Positions 8,090 to 15,361 of a stretch of 22,812 nt of DNA are shown in pieces. Below the pieces are notes generated by a model. It had not been told where the DNA came from. It did not search any database and saw only the letters and a program-made list of their open reading frames with translations. Each line of letters begins with the position of its first letter. Positions within the stretch are counted from its first letter, which is position 1. The translations under genes were made by a program, and so were the position numbers. The DNA lies in contig NZ_DJFS01000019.1 of the NCBI RefSeq assembly GCF_002432125.1, positions 1-22,812 on the forward strand, in the 5' to 3' direction. This DNA is from Brevundimonas sp. UBA5866. GTDB taxonomy: Bacteria; Pseudomonadota; Alphaproteobacteria; Caulobacterales; Caulobacteraceae.

Positions 8090-9535
8090 ATGCCCGTTTC
8101 CAAGTCCTACCGCCCTGATCCCCGCTTCGCCCAACTGGGTGCAGACTATGGAGAGACGGTCGCCGCCGCCGCGTTTCCGAAAAGCCTGCTGCGCCTGCGC
8201 CATGACCGCGCCGCCGCCGAGGTCGGGTTGGACACGCTGAGCGATGAGGAATGGATCGCGCACTTTGGCCGCTTCGAGCCCCTGCCGGGCCAGCCCGAGC
8301 CCATCGCAATGGCCTATCACGGCCACCAGTTCCGCGTTTACAACCCGCAGATCGGTGACGGTCGCGGCTTCCTTGCTGCGCAGATGTGGTCATCGGGCGC
8401 TCAAGTAGCGAGTGACCGCGTCACGAGCGATAGCGCCCCCAAACTGATGGACCTTGGGACAAAAGGGTCTGGCCTGACCCCCTTCTCCCGTCATGCCGAT
8501 GGGCGGCTGACGCTAAAAGGCGGCGTGCGCGAGGCGCTGGCCGCCGCCATGCTGGAAAGCCTTGGCGTGCCGACCTGCCGCATCCTGTCGCTGGTGGAAA
8601 CGGGCGAAGAACTGGAACGCGGCGACGAGCCGTCACCTACCCGTTCGGCGGTCATGGTGCGCCTGTCGCACAGCCACATCCGTTTCGGCACCTTCCAGCG
8701 CGCCGCCTATTACAGCCGCCGTGACCAGCTCACTGTCCTGCTGGAACACGCCCGCAGCCTTTATTATCCGCATCTCACCGAAGGCGATGCGGCAGGCTTC
8801 CTCGATGAAGTCGTGCAGGCGCAGGCCAGGCTCTGCGCCCGCTGGGTGGCCGCCGGTTTCGTGCATGGTGTGCTGAACACCGACAATCTGAACGTGACGG
8901 GCGAAAGCTTCGACTACGGCCCGTGGCGCTTCCTGCCCCACTACGAGCCGGGCTTTACCGCCGCCTATTTCGACCACGACGGCCTCTACGCCTTTGCGCG
9001 ACAGCCCGAAGCCGTGTTCTGGAACCTGACCCAGCTGGCCGGCTGCCTGAAGCTGATCGCCGAGCCGGAAGGTCTGGTGGCAGCGCTGAACGGCTTTGGC
9101 CCCGTCTATATCCGCGAACTGCGCGCCGCCTTCCTGATGCGTCTCGGCGTGAAGTCGGTCGGCGAAGCCGCTGACCAGCGTCTGCTGGACTGCACCCTCG
9201 CCCTGCTGCGCGAAAAGGGTGAGGAACTGCGCTGGGAGCCACTCTTCTTCGACTGGTTCGGCGGTTTCTCGTCGTCGGCACGGGCGCTGGGCGGACCGCG
9301 TGGCAAGATCTATCAGGGCGAGGCCTTCGATGCCTTCCGCTATGCCCTGATGGAGCACGAACCGGACAATCCGGAGCGTCTGGAACATCCCATGTTTCGC
9401 AACCCCGAGCCGGAAGAAATGCTCATCGATGAGGTCGAATCCATCTGGGCCGATATCGCCGAACGCGACGACTGGGATGCCTTCAACGAAAAGCTGGAGC
9501 GGCTTGAGGAGGCCCGTCTGGCGTGGGGCTTCTAA
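8090..9535 (+). CDS. selO: SelO/YdiU-family protein adenylyltransferase (AMPylase)
   Basis: This 481-residue protein matches the family length. The pseudokinase-type active site reads in order: YHGHQF (76-81), the GDGRG loop (89-93), Lys125 in DLGTKGSGLTPFSR, Glu148 in GGVREAL, and HGVLNTDN (259-266) with D265/N266, followed by D275 in DYGP. These align with K113, E136, D252/N253 and D262 of the Pseudomonas enzyme. Known function: it binds ATP in inverted orientation and transfers AMP to Ser/Thr/Tyr of target proteins, linked to oxidative stress. Oddly, the C-terminal end (EEARLAWGF) has no cysteine, unlike the E. coli protein, where a C-terminal cysteine forms a regulatory disulfide. The ATG start has AAAGGA 17 bases upstream, too far; an in-frame CTG at 8081 would have ideal spacing. 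Confidence 0.92.
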   Translation: MPVSKSYRPDPRFAQLGADYGETVAAAAFPKSLLRLRHDRAAAEVGLDTLSDEEWIAHFGRFEPLPGQPEPIAMAYHGHQFRVYNPQIGDGRGFLAAQMWSSGAQVASDRVTSDSAPKLMDLGTKGSGLTPFSRHADGRLTLKGGVREALAAAMLESLGVPTCRILSLVETGEELERGDEPSPTRSAVMVRLSHSHIRFGTFQRAAYYSRRDQLTVLLEHARSLYYPHLTEGDAAGFLDEVVQAQARLCARWVAAGFVHGVLNTDNLNVTGESFDYGPWRFLPHYEPGFTAAYFDHDGLYAFARQPEAVFWNLTQLAGCLKLIAEPEGLVAALNGFGPVYIRELRAAFLMRLGVKSVGEAADQRLLDCTLALLREKGEELRWEPLFFDWFGGFSSSARALGGPRGKIYQGEAFDAFRYALMEHEPDNPERLEHPMFRNPEPEEMLIDEVESIWADIAERDDWDAFNEKLERLEEARLAWGF

Positions 9536-9550
9536 AGCCCCGCCCGCAAC

Positions 9551-10843
9551 CTAGGCCGAGATACCGCGCAGACGGCGGGTCTTTCGGGCGATGGTACGTT
9601 TGATCATCGCACCCAAGGATACCGGCCGGGTTTCGGTCTGACGGACCTGAGCCTGTTTCAGGGTTTCCAGTTCAAGCTGCAGACCCACCACGCGCTTGAG
9701 CAACTGATCCCTCTCGCTCTCCAGAATCGACAGGCTGGCCGTCATCTCGTTGACGCGACGTGCCCAGCCCGTCTCTCTTTGCAGCACCTCGTCTTTTTGT
9801 GCCGCCAGTCTGGTTGAGCCAGCCTTCAGCTCAGCCAGCTGGTTTTCATAGGCCTTCTCGCGGGCCTCAAATGCGGAACCGAGGCTTTCGGCGTTCGCCA
9901 GCCTTGCCTTCAGCGCCTTGATCTCTTCCAACGCCTGCTCATGCTGCTTTGCCCGCTCGAAAGCCTGTTCGACCAGAGGTGAGCTGGCATCGATGAGGGG
10001 TGCATTGGGATTTCGCATACTATTGATCTTACTAATAAAATGTCCAGCCATCAGCGTATGGCTTTCTTGAACGAAATGGGTCGGGGTCGGACCGTTGAAC
10101 GGCAGGCCCGTAACGCCCGTCACACTGCGTTCGCGCGGTACACCAATCCATTCAAAGTCGTAGTGTTCCTTCAGCCATGCATAGATGATTTCCAGCCGGT
10201 CATTCATTTCCTCCACATTCGGCGCAAAGAAGGGGTTTGAGGAATCGAGACGGGCACGTGTCGGATAGATCTCCGCCACGATCACCTTGTCGAAACGCCC
10301 CTCTATGATCGCGGCGAACGCCCTGAAGGCCTTTTGCCAACGCGGAAAAAACTCGTCCCAATGATGAACGGCCGACATCCGACGGGCATTGCCCTTGCAG
10401 AAATGCTGCAGCACTTCCTCGGTCATGGTGTCGGGCTTCAGACTCTCCACCAGATAGACCGCGTCAATCGGGTCCATGATCCAGACGTCAGGTTCGATCT
10501 CCACCACGCCGGTGATCACGTCGCGCGTCACGTCGAATACAAAGACGCGTTCTTCCGGGGCATTCGGTGCCATGATCTCTTCGCGGTGCGCACCACCCGC
10601 GTCATTGACCAGATAGTTGGCATAACCCGCCGGCACCTTCGTAAAGTCAAAGCGGAAGCGCGATACCGGCTGGCTCATCATGGCGATGGTCGGGCGTCGC
10701 CACATATGGCGCGTATGCCGTACGGCGCGGCCATTCATGGTCGCGGCAAGATGGCCGACCACGCACCCTCCAAGCGACACCAAGCCCGGCAAGGCGATCT
10801 GCGTAGCTTCGCCATCCAAACTCTTGTCGAACGCCACTTCCAT
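9551..10843 (-). CDS. DUF6270-like protein with C-terminal coiled coil
   Basis: The 430-residue protein has an N-terminal region with the layout of DUF6270, a family usually placed near SGNH hydrolases. There is a short strand and turn SLGGCVVGHL (23-32) where the family has GSC-x-xRD, then RRPTIAMMSQP (49-59), VWIMDPID (120-127) where it has a D-x-x-x-E segment, VIVAEIYP (187-194), and PTHFVQESH (254-262). From about 295 to 400 runs a charged heptad-like coiled coil, followed by a basic end KRTIARKTRRLRG. There is no signal peptide. Such proteins are often encoded near surface polysaccharide genes, but none are seen here. The ATG has GGAGAG directly against it, so GTG at 10837 (spacing 6) may be the true start. 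The gene converges on selO with a 15-base gap. Family call is moderate; activity unknown. Confidence 0.6.
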   Translation of the reverse strand: MEVAFDKSLDGEATQIALPGLVSLGGCVVGHLAATMNGRAVRHTRHMWRRPTIAMMSQPVSRFRFDFTKVPAGYANYLVNDAGGAHREEIMAPNAPEERVFVFDVTRDVITGVVEIEPDVWIMDPIDAVYLVESLKPDTMTEEVLQHFCKGNARRMSAVHHWDEFFPRWQKAFRAFAAIIEGRFDKVIVAEIYPTRARLDSSNPFFAPNVEEMNDRLEIIYAWLKEHYDFEWIGVPRERSVTGVTGLPFNGPTPTHFVQESHTLMAGHFISKINSMRNPNAPLIDASSPLVEQAFERAKQHEQALEEIKALKARLANAESLGSAFEAREKAYENQLAELKAGSTRLAAQKDEVLQRETGWARRVNEMTASLSILESERDQLLKRVVGLQLELETLKQAQVRQTETRPVSLGAMIKRTIARKTRRLRGISA

Positions 10844-11231
10844 CTCTCCGCATCATGAAACGATCAGCAGATGCCCTCCCGGTGTCGGGCCCATAGGGCG
10901 AGGTGTCGTAAGGATAGGCCGCCGCAAATATCAGCCCGACCAAGGTGGTAGTGCAGAGCTGGCAAGACACTGAAATACAAAAGAACTTATTGAAAAAGAC
11001 AGCAATGCCGGGGAAAAAGCGTTCCGCCCCTATTGCGAAGGGTTCACAGCATTCCATCTATATCTGCATCTGATCCAGTTGCGATATAATACCATGTCTG
11101 CCACCCCCTCGCTTCTCCGCAAATCCCTGTCGGGTCCCGCCCGTCCCGTCGGGCCCTCGCCTGCGCATCGCCCGCCGTCGCGCCAGAACCGAGAGCCCAA
11201 TCTGCGCCAGAAGCGTATCCGCCAGATTTGG
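10844..11231. other. Gap between the DUF6270-like gene and the DoxX-like gene
   Basis: No gene is supported here. A low-GC patch at about 10965-11010 probably holds the minus-strand promoter of the DUF6270-like gene. A perfect TATAAT (11084-11089) stands on the plus strand, 142 bases before the preferred start of the DoxX-like gene. Codons from 11094 to 11231 are open in that gene's frame, but the encoded Arg/Pro-rich stretch does not look like protein of this family. Confidence 0.5.
11084..11089 (+). promoter_or_regulatory. Candidate -10 box for the DoxX-like gene
   Basis: TATAAT matches the consensus exactly. No clear -35 hexamer precedes it. If used, transcription would begin at about 11096, just inside the upstream ATG at 11094, so translation would have to start further down, in agreement with ATG 11232. 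Confidence 0.4.
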
Positions 11232-11603
11232 ATGAACGCCACGGCCTGGACCTTCCAGGGCTGGCTGGCCATGTTCTTTGCGGGCGCAGCATTGGCCAAG
11301 CTGACCGCGCCCTACGATCAGCTGGTCCTGCTTCTGGGGTGGCCCTCGCTGGTTCCCCTATCAAGCGTGCGGGTTATGGGTTTCGTCGAGTTGGCACTCG
11401 CAGCGACCATGCTGGCCCCGCTGGTCATCGGCAAGGTGGCCGGTATGCGCATTGTCCGGGCCGGGGCCATATTCCTGATCGGACTCCAGGCTGCCGCCCT
11501 GTTGGTGCACGCCGTACGGCTGGAGCCGGGACTGGCCTTTATAAACCTGATCCTGCTGGCTCTAACGACCGCTGTTCTGGTGCTGAGACGACACAGTGTC
11601 TAG
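11232..11603 (+). CDS. Small DoxX-like integral membrane protein
   Basis: From ATG 11232 the product has 123 residues with four hydrophobic helices (about 6-26, 45-65, 73-95, 99-117). The first segment TAWTFQGWLAMFFAGAALAKL followed by a polar PYDQ resembles the DoxX-like family start, and GFVELALAATMLAPLV fits its second and third helices. Such proteins are inner-membrane, four-helix proteins, some tied to thiosulfate oxidation or oxidative stress, most without known function. The frame is open upstream to 11079 with ATG at 11094, but those extra 46-51 residues are Arg/Pro-rich, unlike the family, and would come before the likely transcription start. No good Shine-Dalgarno precedes 11232. 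No partner gene suggests a role; the downstream MerR gene has its own promoter. Confidence 0.65.
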   Translation: MNATAWTFQGWLAMFFAGAALAKLTAPYDQLVLLLGWPSLVPLSSVRVMGFVELALAATMLAPLVIGKVAGMRIVRAGAIFLIGLQAAALLVHAVRLEPGLAFINLILLALTTAVLVLRRHSV

Positions 11604-11630
11604 GCTAAGCTTGACTTGATCACAAAAAGC

Positions 11631-11650
11631 TTACGTTGACGTGCGCGTAA
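11631..11650. promoter_or_regulatory. Imperfect second MerR-type site
   Basis: TTACG (11631-11635) and CGTAA (11646-11650) repeat the half-sites of the main operator but with a 10-base spacer; TTGACGT lies inside. It sits just upstream of the -35 box and could be a weaker or auxiliary binding site. Confidence 0.4.
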
Positions 11651-11655
11651 ACCCC

Positions 11656-11684
11656 TTGCGCTTTACGCGGACGTAAAGTTATCT
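11656..11684 (+). promoter_or_regulatory. Promoter of the merR-acyl-CoA dehydrogenase unit
   Basis: TTGCGC (11656-11661) and TTATCT (11679-11684) are separated by 17 bases filled by the operator palindrome. The start codon at 11692 lies 7 bases after the -10 box, which is where transcription would begin, and no usable Shine-Dalgarno exists, so the message is probably leaderless. Confidence 0.55.
11661..11678. promoter_or_regulatory. Palindromic operator, probably for the adjacent MerR protein
   Basis: CTTTACG-CGGA-CGTAAAG is a perfect 7-bp inverted repeat with a 4-base centre. It fills the spacer between the candidate -35 and -10 boxes, the classic position for MerR-family operators, and the MerR gene starts 14 bases downstream. 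The ACG-N-CGT core is like sites described for LiuR-type acyl-CoA-responsive MerR regulators, from memory. Confidence 0.7.
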
Positions 11685-11691
11685 AGGCGGC

Positions 11692-12180
11692 ATGGCGACC
11701 GCTGACGATCACCGCACATATTCCATCCGGCAGTTGTGCCGGGAGTTTGGCGCAACGGCCCGCGCTCTTCGTTTCTACGAGGACAAGGGCCTGCTGACCC
11801 CCGCGCGCAAGGGCCAGACGCGTGTCTATACCGCGCGGGACCGTGCCCGTCTGAAGCTTATAATGCGCGGCCGACGCATTGGCTTCACCTTGCAGGAAAT
11901 CCAGGAAATGCTGGATCTCTATGACCGCAAGGAACACAACGTCCACCAGATGGCCATCGCCCTTCCGCGCCACCGCGCGCGTGTCGAGGCGCTGAAGCAA
12001 CAGCTGGAAGACATTCAGGGCGCCATCGAAACAGCAGAAGAAGCCTGCGCATGGATGGAGAAGACACTGGCCGAGCACAGGCCGGACCTTCTTCCCGGAG
12101 CGGATGCCTATGCCAACTTGTTGAGCGAGCGCCTCAACAACCCTGACAACCAATATCAGCCCTTCAAAGCGAGAGCTTAA
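11692..12180 (+). CDS. MerR-family transcriptional regulator (LiuR-like)
   Basis: The 162-residue protein has the MerR winged helix: YSIRQLCREFGATARALRFYEDKGLL (10-35), the wing KGQTRVYTARD (40-50), and GRRIGFTLQEIQEMLDLYD (60-78). A dimerising helix spans about 85-125. It has only two cysteines (16 and 119), not the paired metal ligands of metal-sensing members, so a small organic or acyl-CoA ligand is more likely. It is translationally joined to an acyl-CoA dehydrogenase (2-base gap), the context of LiuR-type regulators of branched-chain or fatty acid breakdown. A palindrome in its own promoter spacer suggests autoregulation of the whole unit. The protein begins with no Shine-Dalgarno, consistent with a leaderless start. 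Class is certain; ligand is inferred. Confidence 0.9.
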   Translation: MATADDHRTYSIRQLCREFGATARALRFYEDKGLLTPARKGQTRVYTARDRARLKLIMRGRRIGFTLQEIQEMLDLYDRKEHNVHQMAIALPRHRARVEALKQQLEDIQGAIETAEEACAWMEKTLAEHRPDLLPGADAYANLLSERLNNPDNQYQPFKARA

Positions 12181-12182
12181 TC

Positions 12183-13964
12183 ATGGCCTATAAGTCGCCG
12201 GTCCGCGACCTTTCGTTCGTGCTGCACGACGTGCTGCAAGTCGAAAACTACGTCGAACACTTTTCCAATCCTGACGTCTCGCGCGACCTGATCGACGCCA
12301 TCCTCGAGGAAGGCGGCAAGTTCGCTGACGGCGTCATCGCTCCGATCAACAAGACCGGTGACATCGAGCACTGCAAGATCGAGAACGGCGTCGTCACCAC
12401 CCCGACCGGCTGGAAAGAAGCCTATCAGCAGATGGTCGAGGCGGGCTGGACCAGCCTGGCCTTCAATCCGGAATACGGCGGCCAGGGTCTGCCGGCCATC
12501 ATCTCGATGGCTGTGGGCCAGTTCACCGCTGCGGCCTCGGCGGCCTTCTCCATGTATCCGGGCCTGACCGCCGGTGCCTTCCACGGCATCGAGGCCAATG
12601 GCTCCGATGAACTGAAGGCCAAGTGGCTGCCGAAGATGGCGACCGGCGAATGGACCGGCACCATGAACCTGACCGAGCCGCAGTGCGGCACCGATCTGGG
12701 TCTGGTCCGCACCAAGGCCGTGCCGAACGGTGACGGCACCTATTCGATCACCGGCCAGAAGATCTGGATCTCGGCGGGTGAGCACGACTTTGCCGACAAC
12801 ATCGTCCACACCGTTCTGGCCCGCGTCGAAGGCGCGGTTCCGGGCATCAAGGGCCTGTCGCTGTTCCTCGTTCCGAAGTTCCACGTCGATGACGCCGGCA
12901 ACATCGGCGAGCGCAACGGCGTCGAGTGCGTCGGCCTCGAGCACAAGATGGGCATCCACGGCAACGCCACCTGCGTCATGCAGTACGAGAACGCCAAGGG
13001 TTGGCTGATCGGCGAAGAAGGCCGTGGCATGAACAACATGTTCGTGGTCATGAACGAAGCCCGCCTCGGCACCGGCCTGCAGGGTCTGGCCATCGGTGAC
13101 GCCGCCTATCAGCACGCCGTCGAGTTCGCCAAGGACCGCCTGCAATCGCGCTCGCTGACCGGTCCGAAGAATCCGGACGGCCCGGCCGACCCGATCATCG
13201 TCCACCCGGACGTGCGTCGCATGCTGCTGGAATCCAAGGCCTATGTCGAAGGCGGCCGCGCCTTCATCCTGTGGACCGCGCTGCAGGCCGACCTGCAACA
13301 CTCCAAGGACGAAGCCGTCGCCCAAAAGGCCAACGACTACATGGGCCTGATCACGCCGGTCCTGAAGGCCTTCCTGACCGACCGTGGCTTCCACGTCGCC
13401 TCGCTGGGCATGCAGGTCCACGGCGGCTCGGGCTACACCGAGCACTTCCAGGCCTCGCAGTACCTGCGTGATGCCCGCATCACCATGATCTACGAAGGCA
13501 CCAACGGCATTCAGGCCCTTGACCTCGTGGGCCGCAAGCTGCCGTCCAAGGGCGGTCGCGCCATCATGTCGTGGTTCGGCGACATCGATGCCTTCGTGTC
13601 GGAAAACTCGGGCAACGAAGCCATCAAGGCTTACGTCGACGGTCTGGCCGACGCCAAGGCCAAGCTGCAGGAAGGTACCATGTGGCTGATGCAGAACGGC
13701 ATGGCCAACCCGGATAACGCCGGTGCCGCCTCGACCGACTACCTGCACCTGTTCGGCCTGACCGCCTACGCCTACATCTGGGCGCAGATGGCCAAGGCTG
13801 CCCAGGCCAAGATCGACGCTGGCGACAGCGATCCGTTCTACGCCAACAAGCTGAAGACGGGCCGCTACTTCGTCGAGCGCATCCTGCCGGATGCCGCGGC
13901 GCACCTGACCAAGCTGAAGACCGGCGCAGAGGTCCTGATGGACCTTGAAGCCTCGGCTTTCTAA
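12183..13964 (+). CDS. Acyl-CoA dehydrogenase, DmdC/AcdA-like with extended C-terminal domain
   Basis: The 593-residue length is that of the enlarged acyl-CoA dehydrogenases. In order there are the helical N-terminal domain (about 38-158), the beta domain with MNLTEPQCGTDLG (161-172), the helical C-terminal domain with the FAD-contacting MQVHGGSGYTEHF, and the catalytic base Glu438 in IYEGTNGIQALDL. An added domain (about 465-590) is typical of 3-methylmercaptopropionyl-CoA dehydrogenase-like proteins. Known chemistry: FAD-dependent alpha-beta dehydrogenation of acyl-CoA, with electrons passed to ETF. Members of this group in Caulobacterales often act on fatty acyl-CoA rather than DMSP products, so DmdC should not be taken as proven. 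It starts 2 bases after merR and is ended by a strong terminator. The codon usage is very biased towards C/G, suggesting good expression. Confidence 0.93.
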   Translation: MAYKSPVRDLSFVLHDVLQVENYVEHFSNPDVSRDLIDAILEEGGKFADGVIAPINKTGDIEHCKIENGVVTTPTGWKEAYQQMVEAGWTSLAFNPEYGGQGLPAIISMAVGQFTAAASAAFSMYPGLTAGAFHGIEANGSDELKAKWLPKMATGEWTGTMNLTEPQCGTDLGLVRTKAVPNGDGTYSITGQKIWISAGEHDFADNIVHTVLARVEGAVPGIKGLSLFLVPKFHVDDAGNIGERNGVECVGLEHKMGIHGNATCVMQYENAKGWLIGEEGRGMNNMFVVMNEARLGTGLQGLAIGDAAYQHAVEFAKDRLQSRSLTGPKNPDGPADPIIVHPDVRRMLLESKAYVEGGRAFILWTALQADLQHSKDEAVAQKANDYMGLITPVLKAFLTDRGFHVASLGMQVHGGSGYTEHFQASQYLRDARITMIYEGTNGIQALDLVGRKLPSKGGRAIMSWFGDIDAFVSENSGNEAIKAYVDGLADAKAKLQEGTMWLMQNGMANPDNAGAASTDYLHLFGLTAYAYIWAQMAKAAQAKIDAGDSDPFYANKLKTGRYFVERILPDAAAHLTKLKTGAEVLMDLEASAF

Positions 13965-13976
13965 GCTGAAACGGGC

Positions 13977-14013
13977 AAGGGCCTTTCCCCAGCGGAAAGG
14001 CCCTTTCTTTTTT
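13977..14013 (+). terminator. Intrinsic terminator after the first acyl-CoA dehydrogenase
   Basis: A perfect 12-bp stem (13977-13988 with 13994-14005), loop CCAGC, is followed by TTCTTTTTTT. It closes the merR-dehydrogenase unit 12 bases after the stop, so the second dehydrogenase is a separate or read-through transcript. Confidence 0.95.
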
Positions 14014-14053
14014 ACCCCGCACCAGCCCGCCACCCGAAGAGCGGACGGTGCCT

Positions 14054-14060
14054 GAGAGGA
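14054..14060 (+). promoter_or_regulatory. Ribosome binding site deciding the start of the second dehydrogenase
   Basis: GAGAGGA ends directly against an ATG at 14061 but is 6 bases from the in-frame ATG at 14067. Normal spacing favours 14067, which shortens the product by two residues. Confidence 0.75.
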
Positions 14061-14066
14061 ATGCCA

Positions 14067-15230
14067 ATGAACGCCCTGAACCTGCCGACCCCGTCCTTCA
14101 TGCAGGACGAAGACCTGATCCTGTTCAACGACAGCGTTTCCAAATGGGTGGCCGAACACGCCCCGCCAGAAAAGGTGGCCCAGTGGATCGCCGACTCCTC
14201 GGTGCCGCGCGGCCTGTGGAATGCTGCGGGTGAAGCCGGTCTTCTGGGTCTGTCCCTGCCGGAAGAAGACGGCGGCTTCGGCGGCGACTATCGCCACGAG
14301 GTCGTGCTGATGAACCAGCTGGGCTGGCAGGGTGCCGACCACTTCGGCATTTCGCTGCACAACGCCATCGTCATGCCCTACATCTGGCACTACGGAACGG
14401 CCGAGCAGAAGGCCCGCTGGCTGCCGCGCCTTCAGACGGGCGAGCTGGTCGGGGCCATCGCCATGACCGAGCCGGGCGCGGGATCCGACCTTCAGGGCGT
14501 GAAGACCACCGCCATCAAGAAGGGCGACCATTACGTTCTGAACGGTTCCAAGACCTTCATCACCAACGGCCAGCTGGCCAATTTCATCATCGTGGTCGCC
14601 AAGACCGACCCGTCCGAAGGCGGCAAGGGTATCACCCTGATCGCTCTTGAGACCGACGGTGCCGAGGGCTTCGAGCGCGGTCGCAACCTGCACAAGATCG
14701 GCATGGAAGCGAACGATACCTCCGAGCTGTTCTTCAACGATGTGAAGGTCCCGCTGGAAAATGCCATCGGTGGCTCCGAGGGTCAGGGCTTCATCCAGCT
14801 GATGCAGCAACTGCCGCAGGAACGCCTTAACATCGCCGTTCAGGGCTGCGCCGCCGCCGAGCGCGGCCTTGAGGCCACCCTCGCCTACGTCAAGGAACGC
14901 AAGGCCTTCGGCAAGCGCATCCTCGACTTCCAGAACACCCAGTTCAAACTGGCCGAGGTCAAGACCAAGCTGACCGTGGCCCGCGTGTTCGTGAACCACT
15001 GCATCGAGCAGCACCTGCAGGGCAAGCTCGATGCCGCCACCGCTTCGATGGCCAAGTACTGGGTGTCGGACATCCAGGGCGAGACCATCGACGAGATGCT
15101 CCAGCTGTTCGGCGGATACGGCTATATGAACGAATACCCGATCGCCCAGCTGTACAAGGACGCCCGCGTCCAGCGCATCTACGGCGGCACCAATGAAATC
15201 ATGAAGCTGCTGATCGCACGTACGCTGTGA
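14067..15230 (+). CDS. Acyl-CoA dehydrogenase, long-chain/isovaleryl catalytic type
   Basis: The 387-residue protein has the standard single-unit length. It has MTEPGAGSDLQGVKT (133-147), the helical C-terminal domain with RKAFGKRILDFQNTQ, and the ending LFGGYGYMNEYPIAQLYKDARVQRIYGGTNEIMK. At the usual catalytic glutamate of medium-chain enzymes (YEGTNE) this protein has Gly373. Instead Glu252 in QQLPQERLNIA occupies the alternative base position known from human long-chain and isovaleryl-CoA dehydrogenases. This points to long-chain or branched acyl-CoA substrates, oxidised with FAD and ETF. It follows the DmdC-like enzyme but is separated from it by a terminator. A further terminator follows it. 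A role beside the first dehydrogenase in fatty or branched acid breakdown is inferred. Confidence 0.93.
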   Translation: MNALNLPTPSFMQDEDLILFNDSVSKWVAEHAPPEKVAQWIADSSVPRGLWNAAGEAGLLGLSLPEEDGGFGGDYRHEVVLMNQLGWQGADHFGISLHNAIVMPYIWHYGTAEQKARWLPRLQTGELVGAIAMTEPGAGSDLQGVKTTAIKKGDHYVLNGSKTFITNGQLANFIIVVAKTDPSEGGKGITLIALETDGAEGFERGRNLHKIGMEANDTSELFFNDVKVPLENAIGGSEGQGFIQLMQQLPQERLNIAVQGCAAAERGLEATLAYVKERKAFGKRILDFQNTQFKLAEVKTKLTVARVFVNHCIEQHLQGKLDAATASMAKYWVSDIQGETIDEMLQLFGGYGYMNEYPIAQLYKDARVQRIYGGTNEIMKLLIARTL

Positions 15231-15250
15231 TCGATCGCATGGCCTGATCC

Positions 15251-15288
15251 TGCAACGCCCCGTCGGAAATCCGGCGGGGCGTTTTGCA
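15251..15288 (+). terminator. Intrinsic terminator after the second acyl-CoA dehydrogenase
   Basis: A 12-bp stem with one G-T pair (15255-15266 with 15271-15282) and an AAAT loop is followed by only four T. The flanks TGCAA and TTGCA extend the symmetry. It lies 20 bases after the stop. Confidence 0.85.
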
Positions 15289-15350
15289 TGGAAGCTTTTG
15301 GACACAGGGAAACCGCCCCTGCAAGTGCAGCTTTCCTTTCGCAGGACATC

Positions 15351-15356
15351 AGGAGG
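15351..15356 (+). promoter_or_regulatory. Strong Shine-Dalgarno of the small membrane protein
   Basis: AGGAGG, 5 bases before ATG 15362, is the best ribosome site in the window. It rules out the upstream in-frame TTG at 15284, which lies inside the terminator. Confidence 0.85.
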
Positions 15357-15361
15357 TTCCA

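Noticed and set aside
10647..11057. Minus-strand frame overlapping the start of the DUF6270-like gene
   Set aside because: Its 136 residues show no family features and half of it overlaps the DUF6270-like gene in another frame; the short hydrophobic stretch alone is not enough.
12183..13964. Naming the first acyl-CoA dehydrogenase dmdC
   Set aside because: It has the DmdC-type length and C-terminal domain, but no other DMSP demethylation gene is near and the group contains many fatty acyl-CoA enzymes.
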